Of a DNA stretch of 64,000 nucleotides, positions 59,697 to 64,000 are shown piece after piece; position 1 is the first letter of the stretch; each line of letters begins with the position of its first letter. Under the pieces are notes generated by a model. That model ran no database searches. It had not been told where the DNA came from and saw nothing but the letters and a program-made list of their open reading frames with translations. Origin of the DNA: Trichothermofontia sichuanensis B231 (GTDB lineage: Bacteria; Cyanobacteriota; Cyanobacteriia; B231); NCBI RefSeq assembly GCF_026240635.1, contig NZ_CP110848.1, positions 2,517,501 to 2,581,500 on the forward strand. The letters run 5' to 3'. The translations under genes and the position numbers were made by a program.

Positions 59697-62192
59697 ATGT
59701 CCACTCTCCCGCCCCACTGGCAACTTGTACCCAGGGTTTCTCCTCCAGATGGGTTTGTAAAGGCCGTGCAAACCTATGTTAAAGAGGCTGCCGGTCTACG
59801 GTATCCGGCTGGCTACTTTGTTGCCCAGCTCCTGTGGCAACGGGGCATCCAGACTGAAACAGCGCTGGCCCAATTTGTGGATGTCAATTCCTACCCAGTG
59901 ACTGACCCGCGGGCGTTTGGGGTTGAAATGGAGTGGGCGATCGCCCGTCTGCAGCAGGCCATCACCCGGCAGGAAACCGTCGCGATCTGGGGGGATTTTG
60001 ATGCTGATGGGGTGACGGCGACGGCTGTCTTGTGGGAAGGGTTGCGTCCCTTTTTCCCTGAACCTGGGCAGTTGCATTACTTTATCCCGAATCGCCTGCG
60101 GGAATCCCATGGGTTGTCGCGATCGGGGCTGCGGGATCTAGCCAACCGCGGGTGTCGCCTGATCATTACCTGTGATACGGGTAGTACCAACCAGGAGGAG
60201 ATTGCCTATGCCCAGACCCTAGGTCTTGAGGTCATTGTGACCGATCACCACACCCTCCCCGCTCAACGCCCGCCGGTGGTGGCAATCGTCAATCCCCGCA
60301 GCCTCCCCCCGGAGCATCCCTTGGCCCACCTCTCCGGGGTGGCGGTGGCCTATAAGCTCCTGGAGGCCCTCTATCAGGCCATGCCAGATCGGAATACGCA
60401 ACCGTTAGCGGATTTACTTGATCTGGTGGCGATCGGCCTGATTGCGGATCTAGTCGCCCTTAAGGGGGATTGCCGCTACTTGGCCCAGCGGGGAATTGCC
60501 TGTCTGCAAACCCTCCAGCAGCATCCCGATCGGCGACCAGGGGTGCACCGGTTGTTGGCACTCTGCCGCCGTACGGGCGATCGGCCTATGGACATTGCCT
60601 TTGGTCTGGGGCCTCGCATTAACGCCGTTAGCCGGATTCAGGGGGATGCCCATGCTTGTGTGGAATTGCTCACCAGCCGCGATCGCGATCGCGCTCACCA
60701 CCTGGCTGAACAGGCGGAACTCCTCAACACCCGCCGCAAAGCCCTGCAAAGGGATATCTTGAACCAGGCGATCGCCCAACTTGCGGCGCTGGATCTTTCA
60801 ACCACCCATGTGATTGTCCTGGCTGAAGTGGGCTGGCCCGTAGGGATCCTGGGTCTAGTCGCCGGTCAACTAGCTCAACAAACGGGACGCCCCACAATTC
60901 TCCTCAGCCTTGATCCACCGGTCTTGGGTGCGGCAGAACCAAGTGCCCACAATCGGGATGGGCGGGCTGATCCAGCGGATCAATTACCTAATCGCCCCTG
61001 GGCGCAACCCGCCCCTACCCCATGCAATGGTCGTCTGGCGCGTGGGTCTGCCCGCTCTGTTAATCACATCGATCTCTATCAATTGGTTAAAGGCCAAGAA
61101 CATTTGTTGACCAGTTTTGGTGGGCATCCCTTTGCGGCGGGGCTTTCCTTACCGGTTGAGAATTTACCGCTCTTTACGGAAGCGATTAACCAACAACTGC
61201 GCCAGCAGACCCTTGCCCCGCTGGGTCCAATCATTACGGTGGATTTAACTGTGACTGTGGCTGATTTAGGGAAAGCCCTGTTTAAGGAGCTGAAATTATT
61301 GGAACCCTGCGGGATGGGCAATCCGGTTCCCCAGCTCTTGCTCCAAAATGTGTGGTTTGAGCAGGTGAGAAAGGTTTATATCACAGATGCCACGGGTCAA
61401 AAGCTGCCCTACCTCAAAACCGAATTTTTAGTCCGGGATGCGTCTACCGCCGAGGGATTTCCAGGCATCTGGTGGGGACATGCTGCCGAGGAACTGCCCA
61501 CTGGTCGCTGTGATGTGATCGTGGAACTGGACTTTAACGCGGCTCAGAAGGTCTACCACGTGCGGTTAATTGATGTCCGGGCTAGCTCTGTAGTCGATAC
61601 CCCAGCCGCGATCGGGGCAAGTTCAGCGTTGGCTCAGGAGTTGGATTGGCTGCTAGACTGGCGGGACGGGATCCCTGATCGCCCAAGTGAGATGACCAAC
61701 CCTCTGATCGTCAGAACCTACCCTACCTACTGGCATGATTTAGTACCCTGGTTGGAGCAAGCCCTGGTTACTCAACGACCCCTAGCGATCGCCTTCCCGC
61801 CACCGGTTGAAGTTGACCCGATCGCCCTGTGGCAACAGTTGCTTGGTATGGCTAAATACCTGAGTCGTACCCACCAGCCGATCGTCCGCGCGGATTGGGC
61901 TAAAGCCTTGGGGATCCAGCCGGTTGTTTTAGACGCTGGGGTAGCCGCCCTGGCAACCCTAGGCTTCCAGTTAGAGGCCCAGCCGCCGCGAGCGTTCGTG
62001 CTGCGGTGTTCGACATCGGATCGTCAGCCAGAACCGGTGATTCGCTCAGCGATCGATCGTTTTTTGACCATTTTTCAGGAAAACCAGTTTCGCCAGCGGT
62101 ATTTCTACGAAGCCCCCTGGCCAACCATTCAAGCAATGGTGATCCAAATGCTGCATAGCCGTCGGGACCCAGCGCTGTCACCACCGGGTTAA
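59697..62192 (+). CDS. recJ: single-stranded-DNA-specific exonuclease RecJ
   Basis: 5'-3' single-strand exonuclease in recombination and mismatch repair. The DHH phosphoesterase core is intact: AIWGDFDADGVTATAVLWEG, IITCDTGSTN and IVTDHHTLPA. The DHHA1 and OB parts follow with HLLTSFGGHPFAAGLSL and LEPCGMGNPVPQLLL. Between residues 405 and 455 there is a low-complexity insertion (EPSAHNRDGRADPADQLPN) before the usual GSARS segment. The protein is 831 residues, longer than E. coli RecJ, with a C-terminal extension of about 200 residues, as in other cyanobacteria. Confidence 0.95.
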   Translation: MSTLPPHWQLVPRVSPPDGFVKAVQTYVKEAAGLRYPAGYFVAQLLWQRGIQTETALAQFVDVNSYPVTDPRAFGVEMEWAIARLQQAITRQETVAIWGDFDADGVTATAVLWEGLRPFFPEPGQLHYFIPNRLRESHGLSRSGLRDLANRGCRLIITCDTGSTNQEEIAYAQTLGLEVIVTDHHTLPAQRPPVVAIVNPRSLPPEHPLAHLSGVAVAYKLLEALYQAMPDRNTQPLADLLDLVAIGLIADLVALKGDCRYLAQRGIACLQTLQQHPDRRPGVHRLLALCRRTGDRPMDIAFGLGPRINAVSRIQGDAHACVELLTSRDRDRAHHLAEQAELLNTRRKALQRDILNQAIAQLAALDLSTTHVIVLAEVGWPVGILGLVAGQLAQQTGRPTILLSLDPPVLGAAEPSAHNRDGRADPADQLPNRPWAQPAPTPCNGRLARGSARSVNHIDLYQLVKGQEHLLTSFGGHPFAAGLSLPVENLPLFTEAINQQLRQQTLAPLGPIITVDLTVTVADLGKALFKELKLLEPCGMGNPVPQLLLQNVWFEQVRKVYITDATGQKLPYLKTEFLVRDASTAEGFPGIWWGHAAEELPTGRCDVIVELDFNAAQKVYHVRLIDVRASSVVDTPAAIGASSALAQELDWLLDWRDGIPDRPSEMTNPLIVRTYPTYWHDLVPWLEQALVTQRPLAIAFPPPVEVDPIALWQQLLGMAKYLSRTHQPIVRADWAKALGIQPVVLDAGVAALATLGFQLEAQPPRAFVLRCSTSDRQPEPVIRSAIDRFLTIFQENQFRQRYFYEAPWPTIQAMVIQMLHSRRDPALSPPG

Positions 62193-62220
62193 GCTTCGGA
62201 AACCACCCCCCTGCCCCTGA

Positions 62221-62367
62221 TTGCCTGACAAAACTCGAACGGCCCTTACCCCAACCCCTCTCCCAGAGCAGCCGAGGTGCTCATCGAGCCAGGGCCTGGA
62301 GGTGAAGTCCCTACGCCCCTGGTGGGAGAAGGGATTGAGGGATGAGGGGCAAAGATCGGTCAGTCAA
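62221..62367. repeat. dispersed repeat, family C
   Basis: A 147-bp unit with ends TTGCCTGACAAAAC and, on the minus strand, TTGACTGACCGA, an imperfect inverted pair. The core has CCCAACCCCTCTCCCAGAGC and AAGTCCCTACGCCCCTGGTG. It lies in the 450-base gap between recJ and the ctp gene; the rest of that gap shows nothing else. Confidence 0.55.
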
Positions 62368-62645
62368 CCAGCAGGGGGCTTAAAACACCCGGTCCGCAAA
62401 TTGCATACTTTTTTGAAGCTAAAGGTTATGAATTGTTACATAATAGACGCAACACCTTTCTAGAAAATTCGCTAAAGTAGCACACAAGCTTGGCTATAGT
62501 CCTAGGTGCTCTAACGTTATCCCCAGCCTGCAACGATTGCTGTGCCATTTGTGAGCTTTAATCCCCCAGCCTGGATGCATGTGGGCTAGGTGTTGGGGCC
62601 AATTTTTAAACACAACCGTCCTCTCATCCAACTGCCAGGATATCC

Positions 62646-63938
62646 ATGAACCACGCTGTCACCTTCCCCCGTTTTTCTCGCCTTGTTCTCCTCAGTGGCG
62701 CGATCGCGACGACTGCGGTTTCCCTCTGGTTTGCCAGTCCCACGCAAGCTGCACCTACGGAATTGCAAGATAGTCCCAAGGCTATTCTGGATGAAGCATG
62801 GCAAATTGTGAACCGGGAGTATGTCGATCCCAACTTTAACCAGGTGGATTGGCAGCGGACACGTCAGGAACTCCTTAGCCGTGACTATACCTCCCGGCAG
62901 CAGGCCTATGAGGCTCTCAACAAAGCACTGGAGCAATTGGGTGATCCGTATACACGGTTTATGAATCCCAGCCAATACCAGGCGTTAACCAGCCAAACGG
63001 CGGGCGAAATGTCGGGGGTGGGGTTGCGCCTAGAGGTGGATGAAACACGGCAGGTGCTTCAGGTGGCGGAGCCGATCGAGAATTCTCCTGCCACGCGGGC
63101 TGGCTTACGGGCGGGCGATCGTATTTTGGCGATCGATGGTCAGTCTACGCGGGGGATGACAGCGGAGGCTGCGGCTAAGCTGATCCGCGGGGAAGTCGGG
63201 ACACAGGTAACGCTGTTGATTGAGCGGGAAACGGGTAAGTCTTTCTCCGTGGCCCTCACCCGTGCGCGGATCGAACTCCCGACGGTGCGCTATACCCTCC
63301 GGGAAGAGGGCGGGCAGCGGATTGGGTATATTCGCCTGAGTGAGTTTAATGCCCATGCGGCGGATCAAATGCGGCGGGCAATTCGGAATCTGGAATCCCA
63401 AAATGTGCAGGCTTTTGTGTTGGACTTGCGCGGGAATCCAGGCGGGTTGCTCCATGCCAGTATTGAGATCGCGCGCATGTGGATGAAGGAAGGTGCGATC
63501 GTGAAAACGGTCGATCGCGAAAATCATGATGAGCGGATTATGGCCAATCGCACGGCGCTTACTGATCTGCCCTTAGCCATCCTGGTGGACGGGAACTCGG
63601 CGAGTGCGAGTGAGATTTTGACAGGTGCCCTGAAGGATAACCAGCGGGCCACGGTGATCGGGACGCGAACTTTTGGCAAGGCTCTGGTACAGTCGGTACA
63701 TGGTCTTTCGGATGGCTCAGGCATTGCGGTGACGATCGCCCACTACTACACGCCGAACGGTACTGACATTAGCAAGAAGGGCATTACACCAGACATTGCC
63801 ATCACGCTTACGGAGGAGCAGCGGCGGCAGTTGTCCTCAGAACCTCAATTATTGGGGACACTCCGTGATCCCCAGTATGTTCAGGCAGTGCGGTTACTCT
63901 CGGCCCGTGGCGTGACGGTCCCGGTGGCTATTAAGTAG
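62646..63938 (+). CDS. carboxyl-terminal processing protease (S41)
   Basis: A periplasmic or lumenal serine protease of the Ctp family. A signal peptide (LSGAIATTAVSLWFASPTQA) is followed by a helical region (LGDPYTRFMNPSQYQAL), a PDZ domain (about 125-205: VAEPIENSPATRAGLRAGDR, ILAIDGQSTRG) and the catalytic core FVLDLRGNPGGLLHASIEIA. The Ser-Lys dyad lies in DGNSASASEILTGALKDN (serine) and TRTFGKALVQSVHGL (lysine). CtpA matures photosystem II D1, and CtpB/CtpC are paralogues; the exact member is not resolved. AGGA lies five bases before the ATG. Confidence 0.93.
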   Translation: MNHAVTFPRFSRLVLLSGAIATTAVSLWFASPTQAAPTELQDSPKAILDEAWQIVNREYVDPNFNQVDWQRTRQELLSRDYTSRQQAYEALNKALEQLGDPYTRFMNPSQYQALTSQTAGEMSGVGLRLEVDETRQVLQVAEPIENSPATRAGLRAGDRILAIDGQSTRGMTAEAAAKLIRGEVGTQVTLLIERETGKSFSVALTRARIELPTVRYTLREEGGQRIGYIRLSEFNAHAADQMRRAIRNLESQNVQAFVLDLRGNPGGLLHASIEIARMWMKEGAIVKTVDRENHDERIMANRTALTDLPLAILVDGNSASASEILTGALKDNQRATVIGTRTFGKALVQSVHGLSDGSGIAVTIAHYYTPNGTDISKKGITPDIAITLTEEQRRQLSSEPQLLGTLRDPQYVQAVRLLSARGVTVPVAIK

Positions 63939-64000
63939 CTCAATTAAGTAACTCAAAGTAACTCAGATCTGCGATTCAGTTCTCAATCGAGAAGGGTATA

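Overview
This 64 kb window is chromosomal DNA of a cyanobacterium. Evidence includes the PipX-PipY-SepF-ProC neighbourhood, the KaiC-partner kinase SasA, a gene set resembling the photosystem II assembly (PAP) operon with an SpkG-like kinase, several cyanobacterium-restricted families (TIGR03279-type radical SAM protein, DUF1825, DUF4278) and many copies of the HIP1 octamer GCGATCGC. A filamentous Leptolyngbya-like lineage is a guess; the sequence alone does not fix the genus.

Layout. 0-1 kb: the 3' end of a 23S rRNA, then 5S and a likely rrn terminator. 1-10 kb: a small membrane protein, a radical SAM/PDZ protein, then a leftward block with proC, sepF, pipY, pipX, acpS, a CbiQ/EcfT-like permease and der. 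10-21 kb: an amino-acid-binding protein, several secreted or hypothetical cyanobacterial proteins, a DUF3352 protein, egtD, two coiled-coil/hypothetical genes, a Gfo/Idh/MocA oxidoreductase, ilvN and tRNA-Val(CAC). 21-30 kb: a CHASE2 hybrid histidine kinase overlapping a FecR protein, purM, a Zur-like regulator, and an SPFH/NfeD pair. 30-48 kb: DUF1825 and DUF2079 proteins, gpmA-pyk, an AmpG-like transporter, an RTX protein, moaC, a MOSC protein, serA, dprA, a cyclophilin, sasA, a VanX-like dipeptidase, an ExoD protein and a large TpsA-like secreted protein. 48-51.5 kb: an AT-richer accessory cassette. 51.5-64 kb: a PEBP lipoprotein, the compact PAP-like operon with its kinase, a histidine phosphatase, recJ and a carboxyl-terminal protease.

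The most unusual locus is the accessory cassette at 49.1-51.4 kb. A type I restriction HsdR-N-like nuclease domain (PD-(D/E)xK residues visible) runs in frame into a ParA ATPase. The ParA part also has its own Shine-Dalgarno and ATG, and is broken by a single extra base just after Walker A. Three bases after parA follows a ParB-like coiled-coil protein. Short tandem iteron-like repeats and a palindrome lie just upstream.

The second theme is a set of small non-coding dispersed elements. Family A is 103 bp long with imperfect 29-bp terminal inverted repeats and TA flanks; eight copies are present. One copy sits inside another repeat, and the uninterrupted site survives elsewhere in the window, which directly shows a TA target duplication. 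One copy supplies the stop codon of moaC and another overlaps the first possible start codon of the fecR-type gene. Two other repeat families (B and C), a 109-bp element with different ends, and an unusual number of short perfect tandem duplications occupy most of the intergenic space.
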